Shown here: piece by piece, positions 9,901-18,469 of the stretch | Layout: each line of letters starts with the position of its first letter | Position numbering within the stretch: the stretch's first letter is position 1 | Assembly: GCF_963422355.1 (NCBI RefSeq) | Contig: NC_085087.1 | Location: 861,521 to 925,520, forward strand | Source of the DNA: Corticium candelabrum | Lineage: Eukaryota; Porifera; Homoscleromorpha; Homosclerophorida; Plakinidae | Length of the DNA: 64,000 nucleotides | Direction of reading: 5' to 3' | Position numbers and translations under genes: made by a program | The notes under the pieces: generated by a model | What the model was told of the DNA's origin: nothing | Seen by the model: the letters and a program-made list of their open reading frames with translations, nothing else | Databases searched by the model: none

Positions 9901-11471
9901 ACACACACACACACACGTGACTAACCTAATAAATTCACGTTCCGCGTGCCATAGATACGTTGTTACATGATATGTACGAAGGTGCTAAGTAGACGGAATG
10001 CATTGCAGGGTGCAACTAAATGATAGACATAGAAGGTGGCAACGTACCTTAATTGTAACGCAAAACATCTGCCGAGCAGGTGGTTCACATCCAAGAGCCA
10101 CTAGTGACTAGAAACTACCAAATATTTCTAGTCGCCAAATTGGCGACCACACCGTTCATTTAGTCGCCAGCCATCTAGAAGTGGTCGCCATATGGTGACT
10201 TGGCGACCGGATTTTTCGAACCCTGCATGTACTCTGACCAAAACAATGTGGTGCAACACAGCAAGCGTTCAGTCCACAGCCCAAGTCCTTAACTACTCGT
10301 TCATCAATCGGTGTATATATACACACTAAACGGTATGAGTCCTAATACTTAGTAATGATGCTGCACTAGGTGTTCATGTATGCAAGGTGGAACAATTAGA
10401 TTGCTTCTGCTCAACTAATTAGCTAAACAATGATCTAACATTTAATTGTTTTTTGTTGTAGTTGTTCCTCAGCCACTGGCTTATGATCCGATGACATGGA
10501 TGGCAATGTCACCACGTTTAAATCCTCCTTATGTGTCTCCTGATCAAATGGTTGCTATGAGACCACAAACTGTTGTTAACACAGAAGCTGCACAAGCAGG
10601 ACATGGGCAGGCTGACATGGCTGGACGCCATGATGACAACAGGAGCAATAGCAATGAATTAATATCTCAAGGTCACCTGCAGTATGCTCAAACCAACCAA
10701 ACTGGGGTAACCACTAGTATGAAGGATGGTTCCAACTCACCTAGACACTTACCGGCTCCTCCACTTGGACAAGAAAGCAATACACCAGAAAGTCCTGGTG
10801 TGGGAGGCAATCTGGGTGGTCAGATCCAGTTGTGGCAGTTTCTTCTTGAACTGCTTTCAGACAAGAGAAATGTCAACTGTATAGCTTGGGCTGGTCACAA
10901 CGGGGAGTTCAAACTGCTGAACCCTGATGAGGTATCACGTTTGTGGGGATTACGGAAGAAGAAACCAAACATGAATTACGACAAGTTGAGTCGAGCTATT
11001 CGATATTACTATGACAAGAAAATCATGCACAAAGTGCCCGGCAAGAGATACGTGTATAGATTTGACTTTGAAACTCTTGCCATGATTGGTAACCCCAGTG
11101 AGCTGCCAGCCAATGCCACTGGAACATCGACTACTGTTGGGACTGTCCAAGTTGCCCCTGCTGGTCTGACAGCAACTGGAAGTAACCCTAATCTGCTACG
11201 AGTAATGCAGTCAGATGTACCTGTAAGCATGAGAATGCCAACTCTTGCTGTGCAACAGCAATTTCAAAGTGGCTCGATGCCATCCATCCCCGCTATGACT
11301 GCACAACATGCCGCGATGACTGCCACTCACCCTCACCCTCTTGGCTACCATACTGGAACATACTTGGAGATTCCCCCAACTCAAACACAGCGTCCAAACA
11401 GTGCACCGCCGGCTCCTGTTATGGGACTCTTGCAGATTCCAAGTTTGACACAGTCTGGTAGGAGAGAATAA
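903..11471 (+). CDS. ERG/FLI1-type ETS transcription factor (spliced gene, PNT + ETS domains)
   Basis: Sequence-specific nuclear transcription factor. Visible exons: 1972-2175 (PNT), 2306-2356, 2839-3083, 3148-3202, 3268-3375 and 10462-11471 (ETS). All have GT-AG borders and join in phase, giving about 557 codons without the uncertain N-terminus. The PNT contains [13 protein letters not shown], closest to ERG/FLI1. The ETS domain has [14 protein letters not shown], a recognition helix with [15 protein letters not shown], and ends YVYRFDF, again ERG-like. The middle exons encode a Ser/Pro/Thr/Gln-rich linker. The last intron is about 7.1 kb and full of repeats. The 5' exon is unsettled: the 903 start reaches a good donor at 1125 in phase 0, while the PNT exon needs phase 1. 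Family assignment is from recalled signature residues, not a tree. Confidence 0.85.
1731..1739. promoter_or_regulatory. Consensus ETS binding site in intron 1 of the ERG-type gene
   Basis: ACTTCCGGT is the complement of the classic ETS target ACCGGAAGT. It lies about 230 bp before the PNT exon. This suggests auto- or cross-regulation by the ETS proteins of this cluster, but the motif is short and could occur by chance. Confidence 0.3.
1972..2175 (+). CDS. PNT-domain exon of the ERG-type gene
   Basis: The acceptor is GTATTGTAG at 1963-1971 and the donor GTAAGT at 2176. The exon starts in phase 1, completing the Asp codon of Asp-Pro, and ends in phase 1. It encodes the whole PNT/SAM fold: a [12 protein letters not shown] helix, then [13 protein letters not shown], then [16 protein letters not shown] domains mediate protein-protein contacts and MAP-kinase docking in ETS proteins. 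Confidence 0.9.
2306..2356 (+). CDS. Linker exon of the ERG-type gene
   Basis: A 51-nt exon between TTTACAG and GTAGGA, phase 1 to phase 1, encoding a short polar linker (residues such as [11 protein letters not shown]). It joins cleanly to both neighbours. Confidence 0.7.
2839..3083 (+). CDS. Linker exon of the ERG-type gene
   Basis: A 245-nt exon with acceptor AATTCTAG and donor GTAAGT (3084). It enters in phase 1 and leaves in phase 0. The product is Ser/Pro/Lys-rich ([10 protein letters not shown]), then Thr/Gln-rich, typical of the unstructured segment between PNT and ETS domains. The SP pairs are possible proline-directed kinase sites. Confidence 0.75.
3148..3202 (+). CDS. Linker exon of the ERG-type gene
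   Basis: A 55-nt exon with acceptor ATAGCAG and donor GTAGTT, phase 0 to phase 1, encoding a Met/Ala/Pro-rich stretch ([16 protein letters not shown]). Only a 64-bp intron separates it from the preceding exon. Confidence 0.65.
3268..3375 (+). CDS. Linker exon of the ERG-type gene
   Basis: A 108-nt exon with acceptor ATAGTAG and donor GTGAG. In phase 1 it reads [19 protein letters not shown] and onwards with no stop. The frame beginning at the ATG in 3268-3270 is a different, spurious one. A 7086-bp intron follows. Confidence 0.7.
3376..4435. other. Start of the last intron of the ERG-type gene
   Basis: Intronic sequence. An open stretch at 3549-3863 (104 codons) has no recognisable domain and no well-supported splice borders. 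I see nothing else beyond AT-rich sequence. Confidence 0.4.
4436..5105. repeat. Foldback element (about 670 bp inverted repeat)
   Basis: The left end CTGGTCGATTAAGCTC returns inverted at the right end (GAGCTTAATCGACCAG, with one change further in). Pairing continues over most of both roughly 320-bp arms, including CCTATTTTCACATCC facing GGATGTGAAAATAGG near the centre. This is the shape of a non-autonomous foldback or MITE-type transposon inside the intron. No coding and no convincing target duplication. Confidence 0.75.
5583..5630 (+). pseudogene. 3' half of tRNA-Ser(GCU) ending in CCA
   Basis: The 48 bp match the 3' part of eukaryotic tRNA-Ser(GCU) from the anticodon stem onward: variable arm, T arm with B box GGGTTCGAATCC, acceptor strand CCTCGTC, discriminator G, then CCA. 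CCA is not encoded in eukaryotic tRNA genes, so this looks like a reverse-transcribed mature tRNA piece. No 5' half precedes it, so it is not functional. Confidence 0.65.
5631..6049. other. Intronic stretch with no gene seen
   Basis: AT-rich sequence with alternating purine-pyrimidine runs rich in ACGTGCACACA and TGCATG between about 5720 and 5900. No coding signal. Confidence 0.4.
6050..6355. repeat. Pogo/Tigger-like MITE
   Basis: The ends CAGTAGACCCTCG and, on the other strand, CAGCAGACCCTTG form imperfect terminal inverted repeats. Inside lie ATTATCCG words facing the other way, which recur in pogo/Tigger-type elements. TA flanks only the right side, so the left border is less certain. 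About 306 bp, non-coding. Confidence 0.5.
7098..7663 (-). pseudogene. C-terminal remnant of an RT-type retroelement
   Basis: Minus-strand frames contain [17 protein letters not shown], then [14 protein letters not shown], separated by frame breaks. I recognise this as the C-terminal, possibly nuclease-like, part of a retroelement polyprotein common in sponges and cnidarians. The relative at 14.9-17.5 kb is on the other strand. Several stops and frameshifts show it is dead. Exact clade not determined. Confidence 0.45.
7664..8497. other. Intronic stretch with no gene seen
   Basis: AT-rich intron sequence. Short open frames here match nothing I know and lack paired splice sites. Confidence 0.35.
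8770..9213 (-). CDS. Unrecognised 147-codon open frame inside the transposon remnant
   Basis: Longest non-repetitive open frame in the intron. The product is basic and Cys-containing ([16 protein letters not shown] in the middle, [10 protein letters not shown] later), with no domain I recognise. It sits between the CAGGGTTCGAAAAAT ends and might be a transposase remnant or captured sequence. Coding status is doubtful. Confidence 0.2.
   Translation of the reverse strand: MSLYQKNNQVRPGAHTFPSVTKKVCSDKSFCMSSSEIYVLSDAMPYWSATITKVYHIRSRNYHRKPRGVWGFLESYRMYCSQKINGSIESYGELRKCSKNGHVLLDGMPGCGCDDNHIITLINMYKTTQPHFSLVVAIQLVESFYKI
9604..9951. repeat. 348-bp MITE carrying (CA)n arrays
   Basis: The ends TGGCACGCGGAACGTGA are inverted repeats of about 37 bp and are flanked on both sides by TAGATA (9598-9603 and 9952-9957), a 6-bp target duplication. 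The interior has two long (CA)n runs separated by a repeat of the CGTGACTTTATTAAGTTAGT segment, showing internal duplication. Reading frames across it are pure Cys/Val low complexity. Confidence 0.75.
10462..11471 (+). CDS. Terminal ETS-domain exon of the ERG-type gene
   Basis: The acceptor TTGTTGTAG is preceded by a T-rich tract. Entered in phase 1, the exon runs open to the TAA at 11469. It encodes a Pro/Met-rich segment, the ETS winged helix-turn-helix (about 10821-11085; Trp of [35 protein letters not shown]), then about 130 residues rich in Ala, Thr, Met and Pro. The last residues could be read-through of a donor (CTG|GTAGGA at 11458-11463), so a further exon cannot be excluded. AATAAA overlaps the stop (11467-11472). 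Confidence 0.9.
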
Positions 11472-12685
11472 ATGGCAATACTTTTTCAGCTGCTGTTTAC
11501 TTTGTCGTGGAATGTGCTCGCTCAGATTGACTGGGAGTTTTGAAAGTTGTTAGATGTGCTGTATGATGTTGACAGTGAGTATTAGTACTGAAATGTTCAG
11601 TAAGAGATGATTTTGCTTGTAATGTTAAAGATGTAGATTTTGACTACATTCTGCTTTATTAGTAGTTGAAAGCTAGTTTTAAGTCTACTATTTTGACCTC
11701 AGAATGCTGACTCATCAAAATAGGTCAGAGAGTATGATGTACATTCTCTATAATAGTTTACATACAGTATATGGACTTTAGAAAGCTCAACTTGTGTATT
11801 TGGTTCATGCCAACTCACGCGGTTCTTACTTTCTGCCACAGCCTAGACAAAATCACATACACACGCACACGCACACAGATGTCACGCATGCATGCACACA
11901 CATGTATGATGTATTTTTATTATTTCCGTACAACAGGTAGACTACAAAAACAGGTAATCGTCATCATTGTATAGTATAACATCACTCTACTTGGGATTTC
12001 AGGTGCATTATAAGACCACAACGCAACTGATAGTAATTGCTGCATCAAGTTATTGAAAACTTGACTAAAGGAATTGTAGTCCTATATTAACGGAAACTGT
12101 CTTAGATGCTATAGGGCTACTCTTCAACGTTTCAAGCTGACATCAGACCACGATCCAAGAGATTCTATACTGCCAGTGAGGAAAAAGGACACCAACGGTT
12201 CATAGTGTCATTTAATTAGACACTTTGCTGTTATAATTTAATAAATTTTGCAATTTTTCCTATTCAGCCAGCAGATCCTGCAGTACAGACTGTAGCAATA
12301 GGCATTTCCGGACAAGGTCAATTTTTCTGGTGGGTTCATACCTTCCATGCTCCTGCATGGTAGCATGTAGTATTGTAACTAATATTGTAACTATTATAAT
12401 AAGTGTGTACAACAAAGATTCCAATATTATATGTGACAAGCCATGTAGCCCGTTCTTCGCCCGGGCCAATTAATTAAGTTGATTAACACAATCCCAGCGT
12501 CTAGACTCTTGGGGCATAATAAAATTCGGTTATCTAAGCGGAGACACCTATGGACGACGATAAAGTGGATATCCGTCGTTGCAACATTGAGTTTCACAGC
12601 AGAAATTCTTTGGAAAATGCTTCTAGCAGTAGTTGCACACAAATACGTTATAATTGGCATATACTGTATATTATACAATATACTA
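11472..12685. other. 3' flank of the ERG-type gene
   Basis: Likely 3' UTR followed by intergenic AT-rich DNA; another AATAAA lies near 12239. Short frames here are not supported as genes. Confidence 0.4.
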
Positions 12686-12706
12686 TCTAATATATAAAGC
12701 TCAAAT

Positions 12707-12752
<46 letters not shown>

Positions 12753-13272
12753 CGCGTTTGGTAGCCACGTCTTTTGTCCGTTCGCAACCGAAATCGGCAC
12801 GCACACTCGGCACGCAAAGACGAAGGTTTGCGTAAAAAAAATAAAAATTAATGCACCGGGTCCCCTCTCGAGGGGTCGACCCACGCGTAAAATTTCTCGA
12901 TGACGTAAACGCTACACATTGCAGTTCATTCGAACACACGCCCGCACCAGTCCCGTGTAGACTGTATGCATCGTCGTCCTTCGCAAAGCTTTGAGCAATC
13001 GAATATCTCTTGCCGACGAAACTTACTCTTCTAGCGCTTTCGTTTCTCCCCGAATTCTGATTGCATTTGCACCGAATCCATCCTACACGTTTTCTGCAGC
13101 AAGCACTACACGGGGAGTGTGTCGATTTCTATCGAAACAAGCGCGACGAGCAAGATTCGAATTCATTCAGCATATCCGGGACCTCGCAACAAAGATTGCA
13201 CGTGACGTGTCCACAGACCTATCTTTACACTACAGTATCTTGCCCGTACGAAGGACGGGCCATGGATTCTAG
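12686..13272 (+). mobile_element. Non-autonomous Helitron with both ends intact
   Basis: It begins TC (TCTAATATATAAAGCTCAAA) after an A at 12685 and ends CTAG at 13269-13272 before a T, as Helitrons do. A hairpin (GCCCGT at 13242-13247 pairing with ACGGGC at 13255-13260) lies 8 nt before CTAG. A (TG)n run follows the 5' end. No transposase. A truncated relative lies inverted at 53916-54548. Confidence 0.75.
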
Positions 13273-13410
13273 TACAGTATATATACAGTATATATTGTAT
13301 AATATCATACGTTCATAATTTTGTCATTGGTTACCTAGAACTATTATTGATGACGGTATGCATTGCCTACATAGACACAGTTCCAAAAGGAGACAACTTG
13401 GGTAGAAATT

Positions 13411-14180
13411 CTAAGAATATTCTAGAAGTACGTGATTATTGACGCACATGCTAAGCGCGTGTTGAGAAAGACAGCGGTGCTCATCGTTAGCTCTTTCATT
13501 GACTGGAGAAGAAGTTTTGGTAGTAGCTTTCGCGATCCGTCGACGGGCACTGCGCTGGCGCTGTGAGTCGAGCCGGCGAGTAGCTTCGTTATCTTTTTCC
13601 TGTCGCAGTGATAACTTTCGTCGCTTTGCCTTTGACAAAATAGCAGACAGAGAGCCCTTTTTGGAAGGCATTTTGACAGTGGACAGCCGGGTTTGCTGTA
13701 ATGACAACTTTCTGTTGCGCTTTAGCCAAAACAGCAGAGCGTTTGTGACGCCACAATAAATGTGCGACATTACAAATAGGTGACGCAACAATGAGTCTCT
13801 ATAGGCATTCTGGATGACATCAAGAAGTACAGATGAACGCCAGCAACGCCTAGGTATAGGACACAGACTACCGAAAACGTCACCAGTTGCTATTCCAAAC
13901 TGAGAAATAGGCCGCATGCTAGAGGGGAAGCGAGGAAGTGCAGCGGTTTGCGAGCGCATAGGGAACAAACTTTTTGTGAAGTCGCAATTTTCAAAAAAAA
14001 CGCCAACACAAAGCAAAGTACAGGGTACTGGCCACCGCGAAGAGCACCAGTTGCTTTACGAAAGTAGAGAAGGCTAAGTGCTAAAGGAGGAGCGGAAAGG
14101 AACGGCAGTTTGCGAGTAATTACGAAGCAAAAATTCAAAATGGCTGCGCCCATGGGCCTACTTTCCTTTATAGATATAGA
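13411..14180 (-). pseudogene. Helitron 5' end with N-terminal protein remnant
   Basis: On the minus strand the sequence after an A starts TCTATATCTATAAAGGAAAG, a Helitron-type 5' terminus (at 14180). Downstream in the same direction is a 201-codon frame (13411-14016) whose second half is Lys/Arg/Gln-rich (MPSKKGSLSAILSKAKRRK), like the basic N-terminus of Helitron Rep-helicase proteins. No Rep or helicase motif follows, so this is a 5' fragment. Confidence 0.5.
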
Positions 14181-14635
14181 TTTTAGTGACGGATTCTAGA
14201 ACAACATCACTGCTCATGCAAAACAAGAAACACAAATGGTGAAGACTTTAGTTGAGATAGAATACAACTAGGTGTATTGCTTGAAGCCTAGATACTATAA
14301 CAGTAGAGCTATAATTAGATAGTATACGATTCATTAATTCAATTCATCATATGATCTTACCGAGTTACGATCTCACGCTCAACTGCTGACTTGTAATTTA
14401 CATTTTATTGTGAGCTGAGCCAATCTCCTTATATCTCTGAAATCATGATACAAATGTTGTTATGCAATAAAAAAGTGGTTACTGCAAAAGTTGTTGCTAT
14501 ATAGCTACGCCAAATCAGGCAAACAATGTACAAATAGCAACCCACTCAATCAGATTCACTCTCGTTGTTTGAACAGAAAAGAGTTAGGGAATTTGAATCG
14601 GAAGCCTCTTACGAGACACTAAGATAAGAAACGTC

Positions 14636-14639
<4 letters not shown>

Positions 14640-14694
<55 letters not shown>
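14640..14694. repeat. (AT)n microsatellite
   Basis: About 27 uninterrupted AT dinucleotides. Confidence 0.95.
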
Positions 14695-14695
<1 letters not shown>

Positions 14696-14879
14696 TGAAT
14701 GGATTGAAACAGTCAGTCTGTCAGAGTCAAGTACAGCAGAGAAACAACAAATGAGGAGAGAAGCCTTGATTGCAAGTCCATTGTTCATCACCAGATGCCT
14801 TAGCTTGGATTCAAGCTAGGATTCTGATACACAGGAAATGTAGAGCTAAAAACACGCAGAGTGTCTTCACCATTGATGT

Positions 14880-17545
14880 GCTGGCTGGCACAATTAAGGG
14901 TGATATTGAAAATTTATTAGCAGAAGTAAGAACGATTCAAAATCACGTGGTCTCAAACAACAACAAGAAGCATATGCCTCTAAGAAAAAATCTAAAGCAA
15001 CCCAATTTGCTAATTACATGAAAGCAGGAAATGTCAAAGGTGCAAATTGTTTGCTACAAATAGAAATGGAGGTGGTGTTTTTTAAATGCTCAAGTCTCGA
15101 TCTGATTCACAAATGATACTGCATGTAAAAGATGTACTGTCGGAGAAACATCCAGATGCTGCTCCGCGTACTTTATGTCGAGAGTGTTTGGATGATACTG
15201 CCCAGAAGCCTCCTGTACATCCAATTCTTTTTGATAAATTGATGGTCTTCTTATTCGTCAAATATGGCTTTGCAGTCATATGGGACCCGAGCAACATGCA
15301 GGTCATCTGGTCTTGATGCAGCCAACTGGAGAAGTCTGTGTATAGAATTTGGAGGACAGTCAATTGAGCCACGGGCGTAGCGTGACCTTTAGAATGGGGG
15401 GGGAGTTCACGATGCTACTGGACATGCTCATTTCTACGGACACGCCCATATTTATTGGTTTCTAATTGACTGTAGTCATAGGGTAGAATTACTGGCAGAT
15501 CCAGACTGGAAAAAGGGTGGTGTATAAACTATATACAGCTTTGGTCATTACACATATTTACAGTCCACAATATTATGACCACGCCTACAAATGATGGGCT
15601 ATAGCCCGGTCTAGCCCATGCCACATTATGGCCCTGATTGAGCTATGTAATTTTGTTACCACTCTAACACGTAGATTATGCACAGAGTTTGTTGATCCTG
15701 CCAGCATCAAAGCTTCATGCATTTAGTTATACTTAGAAAGCTGCCATATAGCATGCACTCCTTAGTTGATAACCCCAATACAGATGCTATCTTGTTAGTT
15801 AATTGATGCAAGCAACGCTTTCACAACAACTTCAACTGGAAAGTTGCATTGAGAAGCACTGCATCAGTGAATTGTCCTGCAATCTTTCCGATTTTTACAA
15901 ATACTTACAGGGGACTACTTCTTTTGTAAGTCGGTTGTTTGTTGATGCTGATGTTTTATTATCTAATGAAGGGACGATTTTATGTATGCACTAAGAACCG
16001 CATACTGCTCATTCAAAAAATCAAAACACCAAATAGCAAACACATTTGTCATGCTGATGATGCAGCTTGTGGCGGCAAAATACAAAATGTCAAAGACTGG
16101 TGGAACAAACTTAATAATTTTCCAATGGCAAGAAGTCTTGGCTAATTATAAAACCAGAACATCAACAACTTAATTGCCACATAAATATTTAAGGGATCCA
16201 ATATTAACATCGACAAATGGTCGTCCGTACTTATAGGGGCACCCATTAGTTTGGACACATACTGCATGTACTAACTTCTTATGACAGAAGATTACAGTTT
16301 GGTCTCAACAAGTTGACCATGCAGTATAGCAAAGTCGCAACCTCATGCTGCCTATTCTGCTCTCATTCCCGGAATTATTGGAAGATGGACATGTTCACAG
16401 CTAATTATAAAGACAAACAATCAACTTGCTGCATGAGCCTTTAAGAGACCACAATAACCTCAAACTTATCCCTGCAATAACAAATTGCCCTATGCCTGGA
16501 GACCGAGGTGGACAGATTAGAAGCCTTTTTGTGCTACCATGTCATCATGGAGTCCTTGGGATAATAAATCCTATATATCCCTCTCATCAGAGTATAACTA
16601 CTCCAAAATCATATGACTGCATATATGCTCCTTTCACGGAAGTCATCTTTGACGAAGGAAAAGACATAACTGAGGCGATTCATCAACAATCAGTAGCGAA
16701 GAGGTTAAACAAAGAAGCAAGACAATTGACAAAGGCTGCTAACAGGAACAACTAGAGATCATGCAATATTCACCTCAAGCATCCTATAGAATTAGCAAAA
16801 CAGAAAGGTGCATCAAACTGGCCGACAGCCTTTCCTCTGGAACAATACGGATGTTGGTGACCAGAGCTGTGATGCTTTAATTTGCTTTACTATACGCTAT
16901 GCATGAACGGCGACCTTTGAATCTTGTTGATCAATATGCCTGTGGAGCTGATTATTCTGTCACTCATGCTCTAATTGTCTTGCACAGATGCCACAATGAA
17001 GTTCGAGATTTTTTAAACTGGTTTGCTAGGAGAGATATGCTAAGATGTTCAGTATGAGCCAGTTTTGCATTCGTATAAGTTCTATTATCTATTTCTCAGA
17101 AGACTAATTTTAGCTCTATATTGACGATTATGTGAGATTGGATATTGAAACTTGTGGATTCTTGGAAAGTTGTTTTGAAGAAATTACTTTGATGTTCGAG
17201 TTTTTAATCCGAATGCAGAGTTTTTCAGCACAACCAGTCTAGCATCTTGTTAGATATAACAAGCTCGATCGAAAGGTCAAATTGATTAAAGAGGTTAGGT
17301 ATACAAGGAACCGATCCGAAAAGTGGAACAAGCATCATTTAAATTTTATGATTTATGCCTCTTGTGTTTGCTTGTGTTTGCTGCACTCTACTTTTCTTAG
17401 ACAATTAGAATTATCATCACTCCATTCTGAAAAATGAAAACAAGCTACAACATGAACAATTCTTGGATCCATTGTCAAATTTCCTTTGCTTTACTGAGAG
17501 CATAATTCTCTCATGTCTACGTGGCAACAAATCAAGAAAGCTTTC
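14880..17545 (+). pseudogene. Degenerate retroelement with reverse transcriptase (YADD-like box)
   Basis: Fragments in successive broken frames follow one polyprotein order: AGNVKGAN (about 15025), a VLSEKHPDAAP region (15135), SGLDAANWRSLCIEFGGQS (about 15305-15360), HADDAACGGKIQNVKDWWN (about 16045-16105), the position of the YADD catalytic box, then IGAPISLDTYC (16230), FIPAIT-like and HHGVLGIINPIYPS (about 16430-16590), and a C-terminal part with a DVRVFNP-like segment near 17200, ending at LRGNKSRKLS (17540). Many stops. The order matches an RT element widespread in sponges and cnidarians; its clade is not decided here. Confidence 0.6.
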
Positions 17546-17662
17546 TGTAGTAAGATACAGGATGGAAATGCGCGGTTTATCCGTGACGTGGTTAGAAGGC
17601 GCGAAGACGCTCTAGAGAGTAGACTTGAAGCGATAGCTACGTCGGTAGTATAAAATATTACA
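17546..17662 (+). repeat. Candidate 5' LTR of a Ty3/gypsy element
   Basis: A 117-bp segment starts TGTAGTAAGATACAGG and ends ATATTACA (TG...CA). It is followed at once by TTTGGCGACGAGGACGGGA, which fits a primer-binding site, and lies just before gag-like sequence. No second copy was found downstream, so the 3' LTR is missing and the LTR boundary is inferred from context. Confidence 0.55.
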
Positions 17663-17700
17663 TTTGGCGACGAGGACGGGATCGAGACTAACCGATAGCA

Positions 17701-18340
17701 GATGAAGGCGTTGTTCGGTCAGGTGGGGCCCTTCAAAGAAGAATGGACAAATAGCCATTCTGCTGAGTACACGTGCGCCTCAAACGTACCAACTGGCGAG
17801 AACATTGGCTGCATCAGAAGGAATATATAGCGAGCAAAGGATAAGCAGACCTCGTGAAATTGCTGAAAGAACACCAAAACCCCGAAGCCCTTCATTACCG
17901 TGCAAAGGTATCGATTTAACAGTCGTCGGAAAGAGGAGGAAAGTATATCAGATTATGTGGTGGCACTGAGGAATTAATTAAACTAAGAGAATGAGTGATA
18001 TATTGCGTGATAGATTGGTATGCGGAGTCAAACATGATAGAATACAACGGTCTTTGTTGGCAGAAGTGTCATTGGATTTTGAAACAGCTCTCACCATAGG
18101 AGCAGCAGTAAAGAACTGAAAAGAGATGAAAAGACCACACCACACCACGGGGGGGGTACATGAAGAGACAACTTATGTAAAGCAATCAAAGTTGAAGAGC
18201 AACTGTTACCGTTGCAATGGTAACCATCCGTTCGCCACCTGTCGTTTCAAGGATATCACGTGCCGGAAATGTCGAAAAACAGGCCATATTGCGCAAGAGC
18301 TTGCAAGACGCAACGACCAAAATTTGAAAAAAAGGTAGAA
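17701..18340 (+). pseudogene. Gypsy gag remnant with CCHC zinc knuckles
   Basis: The frame from ATG 17701 stops early. Further on, a capsid-like piece reads LRDRLVCGVKHDRIQRSLL (about 18004-18060), then two zinc knuckles: CYRCNGNHPFATC and CRKCRKTGHIAQEL. In the second the final Cys is replaced by Leu. Gag packages the element RNA; this copy is disabled by stops and frame changes. Confidence 0.65.
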
Positions 18341-18469
18341 GCAGCTGCAAATTGTTTGGGATGAGTGACAATGACGAGGAAGACGAAAACGAGGAGGAAG
18401 CTCAAACTATCTACCACCTGGGAAATCACAAAAGCAGGTCCCCTTACTGGAAAAGATAACCATCAACAA

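Larger units (their letters stand above)
8498..10225. mobile_element. DNA transposon remnant with CAGGGTTCGAAAAAT ends
   Basis: CAGGGTTCGAAAAAT at 8498 faces its inverse (ATTTTTCGAACCCTG) ending at 10225. Next to both ends lie repeated GTCGCCA/TGGCGAC words, like the subterminal binding repeats of hAT-type transposons. The interior has a 147-codon minus-strand frame (8770-9213) that I do not recognise, and a nested (CA)n element at 9604-9951. No target duplication is evident, so this could also be two separate copies. Confidence 0.5.

Noticed and set aside
9543..9914. 123-codon minus frame of Cys-Val repeats
   Set aside because: Translation of a (CA)n tract inside a MITE; no protein evidence. 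The same holds for the frames over 12704-12750, 44593-44790, 45797-46032 and 54261-54547.
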